A stretch of DNA of 64,000 nucleotides. Source: Gillisella vitis. GTDB taxonomy: Bacteria; Pseudomonadota; Alphaproteobacteria; Rhizobiales; Rhizobiaceae. Below the pieces are notes generated by a model. It searched no databases. It saw only the letters and a list, made by a program, of their open reading frames with translations, and was not told the origin of the DNA. Positions 18,773 to 26,821 of the stretch are shown here, in pieces. Where the stretch lies: the NCBI GenBank assembly GCA_009744235.1, contig WPHV01000001.1:248001-312000 (forward strand). Reading direction: 5' to 3'. Position numbers and translations under genes: made by a program. How positions within the stretch are numbered: the first letter of the stretch is position 1; each line of letters opens with the position of its first letter.

Positions 18773-19146
18773 TCACTGCACAACCGCGATTTCTCCCAGT
18801 TTTCCCTGAAATGAAGCGGGGATACTCCCGTATTTTTGATAGAGGCCTTCCCAGTCCCGGACGGACCTGTGATTTTTTTAAAAAACCCTGGCGCGAATCA
18901 GTAACTTATTGGTTACTACAATATCAGAGCATTCTATCCTCCAAGCGCCTAATCTGGCGCAAAGCGGATGAAATCAGGGGTTGGGATCAAGATGAGCTTG
19001 ATCCCTCTATAAATGCGGGATTGTTGGGCCGTGATACGGCAGCAGGAATCGCGCAGCAGATTGAGAACATTACAGCATCATGCATTTGAGAAAACGCATG
19101 GATGTTGAGGCGCTGGGACAGCGCTATCACTTAAAAAGGAGGGACC
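18773..19146. other. Structured intergenic region between divergent genes
   Basis: In 374 bases there are three short perfect hairpins: GTAAC-TTATTG-GTTAC at 18901-18916, GCGCC-TAATCT-GGCGC at 18945-18960 and GGGATCAAG-ATGAG-CTTGATCCC at 18983-19005. A TTTTTTTAAAAAA tract lies near 18867-18880. I see no reliable gene. The sulfotransferase promoter and possibly an RNA must lie here. Confidence 0.35.
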
Positions 19147-19761
19147 ATGACGGTCGTTGCGCAAAACTTTGTCTTTGTACATGTTCCGAAATCCGCCGGG
19201 AGATCCATCACCAAGGTGCTGGGTGGTGAGACGCAGGGGGTTCCGACCCATACGCCTTACCGCAAGCTCGCCAATTTCGGCATAGACAAGCGTTTCAGCT
19301 TCGGCTTCGTTCGCAATCCCTGGGACAGAATGGTATCCCTTTATTCGTTTCTTTGCCAGAAACGGCTACAACCCTATGAGTGCCCCGATTATCAGCAGCA
19401 TATTCGCGATATCGGCTTCAAAGCATGGCTCCTTGAAGATGAATATTATTCGCGGCATGACGAACATTGGCCGGATGAAATCCTGCCCCCTCTTCAACGC
19501 CGCTCACAGCTGTTTTGGTTATCCGGCTGCGACTACATCGGAAAGATCGAAAACATCAATTCGGATTTCCGCCATATCCGCAAACGGATCGGATTGAAGC
19601 CGACCTTGATGGAAAGACTGCGTCTGACCAGCCCGGTCCCGAAGAAAAACAGCTCGAAACGCGGCAATTATACCCGCTATTTCGATGAGGAAACCAAAGC
19701 CTTTGTTGAGGCCCATTTCCAGGAGGAAATCCGCGTGTTCAACTATACATTCGGCTCCTGA
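19147..19761 (+). CDS. Sulfotransferase family 2 protein
   Basis: The 204-residue protein carries the two PAPS-binding elements of sulfotransferases: the 5'-phosphosulfate loop HVPKSAGRSITKVL near residues 14-27 and the 3'-phosphate motif FGFVRNPWDRMVSLY near 53-67. It is cytoplasmic and would move sulfate from PAPS to a carbohydrate. Next to LPS glycosyltransferases, a surface polysaccharide acceptor is the natural inference. A very strong ribosome site, AAAAGGAGGGACC, precedes the ATG. The length fits compact bacterial members. Confidence 0.85.
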   Translation: MTVVAQNFVFVHVPKSAGRSITKVLGGETQGVPTHTPYRKLANFGIDKRFSFGFVRNPWDRMVSLYSFLCQKRLQPYECPDYQQHIRDIGFKAWLLEDEYYSRHDEHWPDEILPPLQRRSQLFWLSGCDYIGKIENINSDFRHIRKRIGLKPTLMERLRLTSPVPKKNSSKRGNYTRYFDEETKAFVEAHFQEEIRVFNYTFGS

Positions 19762-19769
19762 TACCCAAT

Positions 19770-19889
19770 CTCGAAAATGTGGGCCGCAACCTCGCCGTGA
19801 AGGCATGCAAATATCTCAAACGCTTGCATCGCTTGAGATATTTGCAAAAATGATAGACGCGATCATTTTCAATGACTCTTCGTAGAAAA
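19770..19889. repeat. Paired intergenic repeat, copy A (palindromic)
   Basis: This 120-base element contains AATATCTCAAACGC and GCTTGAGATATT as inverted arms and ends with CATTTTCAATG. It aligns over nearly its whole length with 28098-28215. It lies between the sulfotransferase and the next gene. Confidence 0.75.
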
Positions 19890-19955
19890 TCTGTTTGAGA
19901 TAAAATCAGGGCGCTGACCGTAAGCAGAACAGCGTCGGATTTCGAGGAGCCAAAC

Positions 19956-20948
19956 GTGATATCTGCCCCCTTACACCACGCGCGACTGAAAGTCGTATGC
20001 ATTGGCTTCTGGGCAGATTATGAAGACTATTTCTGGACCAAGGCCGATACCACGCGCTTTAATGTCGAAGTCGTCAACGTCAAACAGCAAGCGCGCCGTC
20101 AGCTGATCTTCAAGGTCCTGCCGCGCTTCTGCCGGAAATACGTTTACGAGAGGATACTCACGGATCATATTGCCCGCCATCCCGACGCCTTGTTCATCGT
20201 CAACGAGCGCGAGGAGATCGTGGATTATCTTCACCGCACGCGCCCCAAGGCTTCTGTTGCCGTGGTCGTGCGCAATCCAATTGCCACAAAAAACGGCATG
20301 GGACCTCTGCTGCGGGATCTTCATGCCGCCGGCTATCCGGTTCTATCCTTCGACCAGGCCGATTGCGAACGCTACGGCTTTGAATTCTACAGGCAATTTA
20401 TCGCCGCGGTAGACGGTGTCCGCGCGGTCAATCCAGTCTACGACTTCGCCTTTCTGGGCAAGGACAAGGGACGCAAGGATCTGATAGAGACACTCAGCAA
20501 TCAGTTGACACAAAAGGGCTTTAGCACGTCCATCCGTTTCACCGAGGTGAAAAAACCCCACAAGACCCCGACTGAACGTCTCGGCAAGAAACCGGTCAAT
20601 AAGCCCTATCCCGCCTATCTCGCCGAAAACCTTGCTGCGCGCTGCATCATCGATATCGTCCAGGACGGCCAGAAGGGCTTGACGCTGCGACCGCTGGAAG
20701 CTGCTCTCTACGGACGCAAGCTGTTGACCAATAATCAGTCTGTGCGCGACGAGGACTTTTATCATCCAGACAATGTCTTCATTCTCGGTGAGCATTCAAA
20801 CCGCCCACAGGGCCTGGAAGGAATAGAGGATTTCTGCAAGGCGCCCTTCGTCGAAATCTCACCGCAGATCATGGCGCTCTACTCGGTGGATGCGCTGATC
20901 GACCAGATCACTGGCCTGCTCAAGACCACATCAAGTCTTGAGAGATAA
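19956..20948 (+). CDS. Glycosyltransferase-like protein of the LPS block
   Basis: The 330-residue product begins with a Rossmann-like strand, RLKVVCIGFWADYEDYFW, and has a C-terminal half like CgeB/GT-B proteins: TLRPLEAALYGRKLLTNNQS followed by the DEDFYHPDNVFIL region. No signal peptide is present. I infer a polysaccharide sugar transferase, without a donor or acceptor. GTG at 19956 is preceded by CGAGGAGCC, a good ribosome site. It is on the same strand as the sulfotransferase but a palindromic repeat separates them. Confidence 0.65.
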   Translation: MISAPLHHARLKVVCIGFWADYEDYFWTKADTTRFNVEVVNVKQQARRQLIFKVLPRFCRKYVYERILTDHIARHPDALFIVNEREEIVDYLHRTRPKASVAVVVRNPIATKNGMGPLLRDLHAAGYPVLSFDQADCERYGFEFYRQFIAAVDGVRAVNPVYDFAFLGKDKGRKDLIETLSNQLTQKGFSTSIRFTEVKKPHKTPTERLGKKPVNKPYPAYLAENLAARCIIDIVQDGQKGLTLRPLEAALYGRKLLTNNQSVRDEDFYHPDNVFILGEHSNRPQGLEGIEDFCKAPFVEISPQIMALYSVDALIDQITGLLKTTSSLER

Positions 20949-20988
20949 CAGCGCGAATCATGGATGATGATTTTGCGGCAAGGCGCAA

Positions 20989-21456
20989 TCAAATGTCCAC
21001 CAAACCCAGCCGCTTGATTTGCCGGATCGTCAACAGGGTTTTCACCGTATCGACATGGCTATTGGCCGTCAGAGTCTCGATGACGAAATCCTGGAAACTG
21101 GTGAGGTTATCGGCAACGCAGTGCAGCAGGAAGTCGCTTTCGCCGTTGACCATCCAGGCCTGGCGCACCAGCGGCCATTGTTCGGTGGCAGCGGCGAAGC
21201 TCTTCAGATTGGCTTCCGACTGATGTTTCAGGCCTACCATGCAGAAGGCAACCAGATCGAATCCCAGTTTGGGGCCGCTTAAAGCCGCATGATAGCCTTG
21301 AATAATGCCAGAATCTTCCAGCTTGCGCACCCGGCGGAGGCAGGGCGGTGCGGAAATACCGACGCGCTCCGAAAGCTCGACATTGGTCATCCGACCGTCG
21401 CGTTGCAGCTCTCTTAGAATTTTGATGTCGATGGCATCCAAATCAGCGCGAAACAC
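20989..21456 (-). CDS. lrp: Lrp/AsnC family transcriptional regulator
   Basis: A 155-residue regulator: N-terminal HTH (DAIDIKILRELQRDGRMTNV, then ISAPPCLRRVRKLEDSGII) and a C-terminal RAM ligand domain (GESDFLLHCVADNLTSFQDF). Lrp proteins sense amino acids and bend DNA. I recall an lrp gene next to lps genes and trxB in S. meliloti, where LsrB acts on it. The GTG at 21454-21456 is preferred because AAAGGGTGACC precedes it and homologues start just before the DLDAIDIKIL stretch; a longer ATG frame from 21510 exists. Confidence 0.9.
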   Translation of the reverse strand: MFRADLDAIDIKILRELQRDGRMTNVELSERVGISAPPCLRRVRKLEDSGIIQGYHAALSGPKLGFDLVAFCMVGLKHQSEANLKSFAAATEQWPLVRQAWMVNGESDFLLHCVADNLTSFQDFVIETLTANSHVDTVKTLLTIRQIKRLGLVDI

Positions 21457-21687
21457 GCGGTCACCCTTTATCAAACTCCATGCGCGCTTATGACCCTGAC
21501 CGGGTTCCAACGCAAGAAAATGTCCGTTTGCCGCAGTAAAATTACGGTGGATGGAATTGCCCTGTTATAAACGCAGAGCTGCCCTTGAATAAATGCATGG
21601 AGCCTTCATAAATGAAATGAAGAAAAGGCGAGGCAGGCATCCTATATGCCGCACACCACACGTCCCTCGCCACGGAAAGGAAAGACC

Positions 21688-22662
21688 ATGTCCGCCCGCC
21701 ATACCAAAGTGCTGATCATCGGCTCTGGTCCCGCCGGTTATACCGCCGCCATCTATGCAGCCCGCGCCATGCTGAAACCGGTGTTGATCGCCGGCATGGA
21801 ACAGGGTGGCCAGCTAATGATCACCACCGATGTGGAAAATTATCCCGGCTTTGCCGATCCGATCCAAGGCCCCTGGCTGATGGGCGAAATGCTGAAACAG
21901 GCAACCCATGTCGGCACGGAAATCGTCAACGACCTGGTGACCGAGGTGGAAACCACCCGCCGCCCCTTCACCGTCAAGACCGATTCCGGCACCGTCTGGA
22001 CCGCTGATACGCTGATCATCTGCACTGGCGCCAAGGCGAAATGGCTGGGGATCGAAAGCGAACAGCATTTCCAGGGTTTCGGGGTTTCGGCCTGCGCCAC
22101 CTGCGATGGCTTTTTCTATCGCAACAAGGATGTGATCGTGGTCGGCGGCGGCAATTCGGCGGTCGAGGAATCGCTCTACCTGTCGCATATCGCCAAGACC
22201 GTGACCGTCGTGCATCGCCGCGACAGTTTCCGCTCGGAGAAGATTTTGCAGGAGCGGCTGTTTGCCAAGGATAATGTCAAGGTCCTCTGGAACACCGTTA
22301 TTGATGAAGTCACCGGCAGCCCGGCCAAGCCGCCGATGCCGCCATCGGTGACCGGCGTGCGGTTGAAAAATCTCGACACTGGCATCGTTACCGATACCCC
22401 CATCGACGGCGTTTTCGTCGCCATCGGCCATGCGCCCGCCGTGGAACTGTTCACCGGCAAGCTGAAGCTGAAGCCAAACGGCTATCTGTGGACCGCACCG
22501 GATTCGACCGCGACCGACGTACCCGGCATTTTTGCCGCCGGTGACGTAACTGATGATATCTACCGCCAGGCTATTACTGCTGCCGGCATGGGGTGCATGG
22601 CCGCCCTTGAGGCAGAACGTTATCTTGCCGCGGAGATTATCCCGGCTCAGGCCGCGGAGTGA
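21688..22662 (+). CDS. trxB: Thioredoxin reductase
   Basis: The 324-residue flavoprotein reduces thioredoxin with NADPH. It has the FAD motif IIGSGPAGYTAAIYAARA, the redox-active CATC (Cys 136 and Cys 139 in SACATCDGFFYR), the NADPH motif VVGGGNSAVEESLYL and the C-terminal FAD stretch GIFAAGDVTDDIYRQAITAA. The ATG at 21688 follows GGAAAGGAAAGACC. It is four bases from the following LysR gene, so the two are co-transcribed. Confidence 0.96.
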   Translation: MSARHTKVLIIGSGPAGYTAAIYAARAMLKPVLIAGMEQGGQLMITTDVENYPGFADPIQGPWLMGEMLKQATHVGTEIVNDLVTEVETTRRPFTVKTDSGTVWTADTLIICTGAKAKWLGIESEQHFQGFGVSACATCDGFFYRNKDVIVVGGGNSAVEESLYLSHIAKTVTVVHRRDSFRSEKILQERLFAKDNVKVLWNTVIDEVTGSPAKPPMPPSVTGVRLKNLDTGIVTDTPIDGVFVAIGHAPAVELFTGKLKLKPNGYLWTAPDSTATDVPGIFAAGDVTDDIYRQAITAAGMGCMAALEAERYLAAEIIPAQAAE

Positions 22663-22666
22663 GGGC

Positions 22667-23584
22667 ATGATGCGAGGCAGCAGCAATATACCGCTGGATT
22701 GGGACAAATTGCGGATTTTCCACGCCGCAGCCGAAGCCGGGTCCTTTACCCATGCGGCAGATAAGCTGCATCTCTCGCAGTCGGCAATCAGCCGACAGGT
22801 GAGCGCGCTGGAGCAGGATGTGGGGGTGAAGCTGTTTCACCGCCACGCCCGCGGCCTCATTCTGACCGAACAGGGCGAATTGCTCTATCGCACCGCCCAT
22901 GACGTGCTGCTGAAACTGGAAACAGTGAAAATGCAGCTGACCGAAACCACCGAGAAGCCGAGCGGCAAGCTGCGCGTCACCACCACGGTCGGGCTTGGCC
23001 AGGGCTGGCTCACCGACAAGGTGCAGGAATTCCTGCAACTTTACCCTGACATGTCGATCCAGCTGATCCTCGACAACGAGGAACTGGATGTCAACATGCG
23101 CCACGCCGATTGCGCCATCCGCTTGCGCCAGCCGCAGCAATCGGACCTGATCCAGCGCAAGCTGTTTACCGTGCATATGCATGTCTATGCCGCTCCCTCC
23201 TATATCAATCGCTATGGGGAGCCGCAGACCATTGAGGATCTCGATAACCATCGGATCATCAGCTTTGGCGAACCGGCGCCCAATTACCTGCTTGACGTTA
23301 ACTGGCTGGAAGTGGCCGGGCGCTCCTCCGACAATCGCCGCATTCCCCATCTGCAAATCAACAGCCAGACCTCGATCAAGCGTGCCTGCCTGCTGGGTAT
23401 AGGGGTTGCCTGCATGCCCGATTACATCGTCGGACGCGATCCGGGACTGATTCAGCTGCCGATCAGTGCCGAAGTTCCGTCCTTCGATACCTATTTCTGC
23501 TATCCGGACGAGATGAAAAATGCGGCCAAGCTAAAAGTTTTTCGCGACTTCATCGTCAGCAAGGCGCGCAATTGGAACTTCTGA
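22667..23584 (+). CDS. lsrB: LysR family regulator LsrB/VtlR
   Basis: A 305-residue LysR regulator. The HTH region reads DKLRIFHAAAEAGSFTHAAD and then LSQSAISRQVSALEQDVGVK, followed by an effector-binding domain. Downstream of trxB and next to AbcR-like sRNAs it occupies the position of LsrB (S. meliloti) and VtlR (Agrobacterium, Brucella). These regulators are reported to act on lrp/lps genes, redox balance and abcR transcription. Cys residues fall at about 149, 241, 249 and 278. It overlaps nothing and starts 4 bases after trxB. The symbol rests on context plus sequence style. Confidence 0.85.
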   Translation: MMRGSSNIPLDWDKLRIFHAAAEAGSFTHAADKLHLSQSAISRQVSALEQDVGVKLFHRHARGLILTEQGELLYRTAHDVLLKLETVKMQLTETTEKPSGKLRVTTTVGLGQGWLTDKVQEFLQLYPDMSIQLILDNEELDVNMRHADCAIRLRQPQQSDLIQRKLFTVHMHVYAAPSYINRYGEPQTIEDLDNHRIISFGEPAPNYLLDVNWLEVAGRSSDNRRIPHLQINSQTSIKRACLLGIGVACMPDYIVGRDPGLIQLPISAEVPSFDTYFCYPDEMKNAAKLKVFRDFIVSKARNWNF

Positions 23585-23730
23585 AACCGACAGATCTTCT
23601 TATGCGCATCTATGCATAGGCCTTACTGAGCAGTCGCAGCAAGGTCACGAATCATCGTCAAATCGTTTTTCAATTGCGACGCAAATAGCAGACATGCGAC
23701 ACCTGCATGCCTCCTATGCACAAAAAAGCA

Positions 23731-23759
23731 TTGTTCACTGCACAAAAAACCACCATATC
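23731..23759 (+). promoter_or_regulatory. Candidate promoter of first AbcR-like sRNA
   Basis: TTGTTC (23731-23736), a 17-base spacer and CATATC (23754-23759) would start transcription near 23766. The upstream 23585-23730 segment is rich in TGCA/ATGCAC/CTATGCA words, possible LysR half-sites. Confidence 0.4.
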
Positions 23760-23765
23760 GCTCAT

Positions 23766-23881
23766 AGCTGATGCACACGGTGGCTTCCTCCCAGTTCCCA
23801 CCGCACCAGCTGTTCCCCTCTGGAGGTTTTTAACCTTCACACTTTAAGGGCCCTGGAGTGATCCGGTGGCCCCTTTTTTTT
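23766..23881 (+). ncRNA. abcR1: AbcR-type trans-acting sRNA (first of tandem pair)
   Basis: No coding frame is present. The region has CCTCCCAGTTCCCACC, then GCTGTTCCCCTCTGGAGG and ACCTTCACACTT, and ends in a G/C-rich stem (AAGGG...CCCCTT) with eight T residues at 23874-23881. The pyrimidine-rich CTCCC/TTCCCC stretches are anti-Shine-Dalgarno-like. This is the pattern of the Hfq-dependent AbcR sRNAs that repress ABC-transporter binding-protein mRNAs in rhizobia. The 5' end is estimated from the promoter. Which copy is R1 or R2 is arbitrary here. Confidence 0.75.
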
Positions 23882-23915
23882 GGTTTTTTACGGGGGCTAA
23901 GTTTTTCAGGGAGAC

Positions 23916-23945
23916 TTGAAACTTCCTGCGATTGATCTATATAAT
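23916..23945 (+). promoter_or_regulatory. Promoter of second AbcR-like sRNA
   Basis: TTGAAA (23916-23921), an 18-base spacer and a perfect TATAAT (23940-23945) form the best sigma-70 type promoter in the window, with start expected near 23952. Confidence 0.7.
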
Positions 23946-23951
23946 TGTGCA

Positions 23952-24051
23952 GTTGCGAAAAAACTATTTATGGTAGTTTTTTGTAGCTGTTCCCCTCTGG
24001 AGGTTTGACGACCTTCACACTTGAAGCATCCGTTCGCGGGTGCTTTTTTTT
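23952..24051 (+). ncRNA. abcR2: AbcR-type trans-acting sRNA (second of tandem pair)
   Basis: It shares GCTGTTCCCCTCTGGAGG and ACCTTCACACTT with the first sRNA, about 175 bases downstream. It ends in AGCATCCG-TTCG-CGGGTGCT, a stem closed by a UUCG tetraloop, with eight T residues to 24051. A 5' hairpin (AAAAAACTA...TAGTTTTTT, about 23964-23983) precedes the shared motif. The 5' end is inferred from the TATAAT box. Confidence 0.75.
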
Positions 24052-24114
24052 GCCCGCTCCAAAATCACCGGCCGCCGCTCTTGATATCGGATTTTTACGA
24101 TCCATATATCGTTG

Positions 24115-24450
24115 ATGGACGATACGAATTTCGACAAGCCAGAAGACCTTAGCAAGCCGGATATGGATGACGCGCTGAAAGCGCTGTCGCATCCGGTTCG
24201 GCGTGAGATCCTTCAATGGCTACGGGAGCCGGAAAAACATTTCAGCGATCAGGCTCATCCGCTGGAAATGGGCATTTGCGCGGGGCAGTTCGAGCGCTGC
24301 GGCCTGTCGCAATCCACCGTATCGGCCCATCTCGCGAGCCTGCACAAGGCTGGACTAATCACCTCCCACAAGGTCGGACAATGGATTTTCTATAAGCGGG
24401 ACGAAGCAGCCATTGCTGCTTTTCTATCCCGGCTGTCTTTGGAACTCTGA
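24115..24450 (+). CDS. ArsR/SmtB-type winged-helix regulator
   Basis: A 111-residue protein with the ArsR fold: ALKALSHPVRREILQWLREP (helices 1-2), then CGLSQSTVSAHLASLHKAGL (recognition helix) and the wing ITSHKVGQWIFYKRDEAAIA. Two Cys (MGICAGQFERC) precede the recognition helix and could sense metals, thiols or electrophiles. It is followed after 45 bases by an Old Yellow Enzyme, the usual arrangement in which the regulator controls an ene-reductase. A TTGATA-N17-ATATAT promoter lies at 24081-24109. ATG 24115 is preferred to the TTG at 24112. Confidence 0.88.
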   Translation: MDDTNFDKPEDLSKPDMDDALKALSHPVRREILQWLREPEKHFSDQAHPLEMGICAGQFERCGLSQSTVSAHLASLHKAGLITSHKVGQWIFYKRDEAAIAAFLSRLSLEL

Positions 24451-24495
24451 CCTCTCCCATCACACTCTCATCATGACCCTCAGAAGGACATTTCA

Positions 24496-25611
24496 ATGGC
24501 CACTCTTTTTGACCCCTTGCAAGTCGGCGATATCGCCGTTGCAAACCGCATCGCCATGGCACCGCTGACGCGCAACCGTTCCCCCAATGCCGTTCCAAAG
24601 CCAATCACCGCCACCTATTACCAGCAGCGTGCCACCGCCGGTCTGCTGATCACCGAAGCCACGGCCATTTCTCATCAGGCACAGGGTTATGCCGATGTTC
24701 CGGGTCTCTATTCGGCTGAAGCCCTTGAAGGCTGGAAAGCGGTCACCAAGGCGGTGCATGAGGCGGGCGGCAAAATCGTCACCCAGCTTTGGCATGTCGG
24801 GCGCATTTCCCATACCTCGCTTCAGCCGAATGGCGGCAAGCCGGTGGCTCCTTCGGCGATCGCTGCCAAGGGCAAGACCTATGTAATCAACCCGGATGGC
24901 AACGGCGCGTTTGTAGACACTTCCGAGCCCCGCGCCCTGGAACTCTCGGAAATCCCCGGCCTGATCGAGGATTACCGCAAGGCAGCGCGCGCCGCCATCG
25001 ATGCCGGTTTTGACGGCGTCGAAATCCATGCCGCCAACGGTTATCTGCTGGAACAGTTCATGCGATTGAGCAGCAATCAGCGCAGCGATGCCTATGGCGG
25101 CTCGATTGAGAACCGTATCCGCCTGACGATTGAAGTCGTCCAGGCCGTGACCCGTGAAATCGGCAGCGGCCGCACCGGCATCCGCCTGTCGCCGGTCACG
25201 CCCGCCAATGACGTTTCAGATCCCGATCCGCAGTCGGTCTATACCGCGCTGGTGGAAAAGCTGGCGGCCTTCGACCTGGCCTACATTCACGTGATCGAGG
25301 GTGCGACCGGCGGCCCGCGTGATTTCAGCCAGGGCGACAAACCCTTCGATTGGGAGGCCTTCAAGGGCGCGTACCGCAATGCGGGCGGCAAGGCTGTCTG
25401 GATCGGCAATAACGGCTATGACCGGCAGATGGCCATGGACGCCATTGCGTCAGGCAAAGTCGACATGGTCGCCTTCGGCAAGCCCTTTATCGCCAACCCG
25501 GATCTGGTGCGCCGTCTGAAGGAAGATGCACCACTGAATGAAGCCGACCAGAGCACATTCTACGGCGGCGGAGAAAAGGGCTATATCGACTATCCGACGC
25601 TCGACGACTGA
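24496..25611 (+). CDS. Alkene reductase, Old Yellow Enzyme family (NemA-like)
   Basis: A 371-residue FMN-dependent ene-reductase. Hallmarks are LFDPLQVGDIAVANRIAMAP, the FMN-binding stretch APLTRNR, the catalytic-pocket region GVEIHAANGYLLEQF with SSNQRSDAYGGSIENRIRL, and a C-terminal FMN phosphate site (IASGKVDMVAFGKPFIANP). Such enzymes reduce activated C=C bonds, nitro esters and N-ethylmaleimide with NAD(P)H. With the ArsR gene just upstream it is probably induced by electrophiles. A clear terminator follows. Confidence 0.94.
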   Translation: MATLFDPLQVGDIAVANRIAMAPLTRNRSPNAVPKPITATYYQQRATAGLLITEATAISHQAQGYADVPGLYSAEALEGWKAVTKAVHEAGGKIVTQLWHVGRISHTSLQPNGGKPVAPSAIAAKGKTYVINPDGNGAFVDTSEPRALELSEIPGLIEDYRKAARAAIDAGFDGVEIHAANGYLLEQFMRLSSNQRSDAYGGSIENRIRLTIEVVQAVTREIGSGRTGIRLSPVTPANDVSDPDPQSVYTALVEKLAAFDLAYIHVIEGATGGPRDFSQGDKPFDWEAFKGAYRNAGGKAVWIGNNGYDRQMAMDAIASGKVDMVAFGKPFIANPDLVRRLKEDAPLNEADQSTFYGGGEKGYIDYPTLDD

Positions 25612-25628
25612 TCGTAAACCTTGATACA

Positions 25629-25660
25629 GACCCCGCCATCATCCGGCGGGGTCTTGTTGC
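25629..25660 (+). terminator. Terminator after the ene-reductase gene
   Basis: GACCCCGCC (25629-25637) and GGCGGGGTC (25645-25653) pair perfectly, followed by TTGTTGC. It also separates this gene from the convergent SDR gene. Confidence 0.7.
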
Positions 25661-25661
25661 A

Positions 25662-26723
25662 TCAATGCAGCGCGGTTTCAGATGCCATCGAACGACTTCC
25701 GTCAGGGTGAACCGCGGTGGTTTGCAAGCACTTCAGGCTCTTCAAGGTCGTGGCAACCGCCACATCCAATGCCGTCCTTGGTTCTTCCCCAAGCACCTCA
25801 ACGAGACGACGGTTATCAAGCGCAATGGGTTCGCGCCACAGGTAGCGCATTTCCAGCAATTCCCGAAACACCGGCAGGACGGGTGACAGCAGCGGCACCA
25901 TCCACCAGGCAAAGCGCTTGAACCGGACAGAATCGCTGCCGCTTGCCCGCCGGATCGCCTGCGCCATGGCATATCCGTCCGCATCGACATGGCCCTGCAT
26001 GTGAAAACGGGCGAAGGCTGGCAGATCAGGCGCGCGTTCCAGTAGCCGGACAAAGGTTTCCGCGACATCAGGCAGATAGGCCCAGCTATGGCTGACGCCC
26101 GGCCTGCCCGGCAGGTTAACCCGCGTCACCGGCTTACCGGGGGTAATCAGCCCTTGAGCAAACCAGTTGTTTCCCGCCTCAGGCCCGAAGAAATCACCAG
26201 CCCTGACAAGAATGACCCGCACCCCCTCGCCTGCTGCCTGTTCCAGCCGCCGCTCCAGCTCTACCCGTATCCGACCCTTGACCGTTTGCGGATGCTGCGG
26301 GCTCTCCTCGCTGAGCAGCGGGAAGGCATCCGGGCCGTAGTTATAGATCGTCCCCGGCATCAGGATACAGGCACCGCTGGCACGGGCGGCGGCAATGGTA
26401 TTGTCGATCATCGGCAGTACCAGTGTCCCCCAGTTGCGATAGCCGGGCGGATTGACGCCATGCAGAATAACAGAGGCGTCTTTGGCCGCGTGGATAACAT
26501 CGGCGCGGTTCATCGCATCGCCCTGCACCCATTCCAGTGCTGGCTGTCCTTCCCTATGTTTCGCCGCAAGTCGAGCTGCATCGCGGTGCAAAGCCCGCAC
26601 ATGGTATCCCCGACCGGCCAAAGCTCGTGCGACGGCGCCACCGACACCTCCCGTTGCCCCGAGCACGAGGGCAATCGGGCTGGGCAGCGGAATAGAACCA
26701 GTAATATCGTTGATTTCTGTCAT
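25662..26723 (-). CDS. NAD(P)-binding SDR/epimerase-like protein
   Basis: A 353-residue atypical short-chain dehydrogenase. The N-terminal Rossmann motif is ALVLGATGGVGGAVARALAG, followed by an aldehyde- or sugar-epimerase-like core (AKDASVILHGVNPPGYRNW; PGTIYNYGPDAFP carries the YxxxD-like region instead of a plain YxxxK). It may act on a nucleotide sugar or an aliphatic ketone; the substrate is unknown. The start at 26721-26723 has TGGAGATTGTT upstream. It is divergent from a LysR gene that probably controls it. Confidence 0.82.
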   Translation of the reverse strand: MTEINDITGSIPLPSPIALVLGATGGVGGAVARALAGRGYHVRALHRDAARLAAKHREGQPALEWVQGDAMNRADVIHAAKDASVILHGVNPPGYRNWGTLVLPMIDNTIAAARASGACILMPGTIYNYGPDAFPLLSEESPQHPQTVKGRIRVELERRLEQAAGEGVRVILVRAGDFFGPEAGNNWFAQGLITPGKPVTRVNLPGRPGVSHSWAYLPDVAETFVRLLERAPDLPAFARFHMQGHVDADGYAMAQAIRRASGSDSVRFKRFAWWMVPLLSPVLPVFRELLEMRYLWREPIALDNRRLVEVLGEEPRTALDVAVATTLKSLKCLQTTAVHPDGSRSMASETALH

Positions 26724-26786
26724 AACAATCTCCAGACTTCTGCTGTTTCGATTGCCAATCATTCCTCATTATTGAGGTATTCGAAA

Positions 26787-26815
26787 TTGTATACTTTCTT
26801 ATCTATGCTATACAA
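26787..26815. promoter_or_regulatory. Candidate LysR operator
   Basis: TTGTATA (26787-26793) and TATACAA (26809-26815) form a dyad with a 15-base spacer just upstream of the LysR start and within the divergent promoter region. Confidence 0.35.
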
Positions 26816-26821
26816 AAATGC

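Noticed and set aside
18811..19089. A 92-codon frame before the sulfotransferase gene
   Set aside because: No ribosome site, mixed codon use and it crosses several hairpins; I read the interval as non-coding.
23585..23730. A further small gene between lsrB and the first sRNA
   Set aside because: No frame with a ribosome site; the TGCA-rich words look regulatory.
24115..24450. Arsenic resistance operon
   Set aside because: The ArsR-type gene is followed by an ene-reductase, not by arsenate reductase or an arsenite pump.
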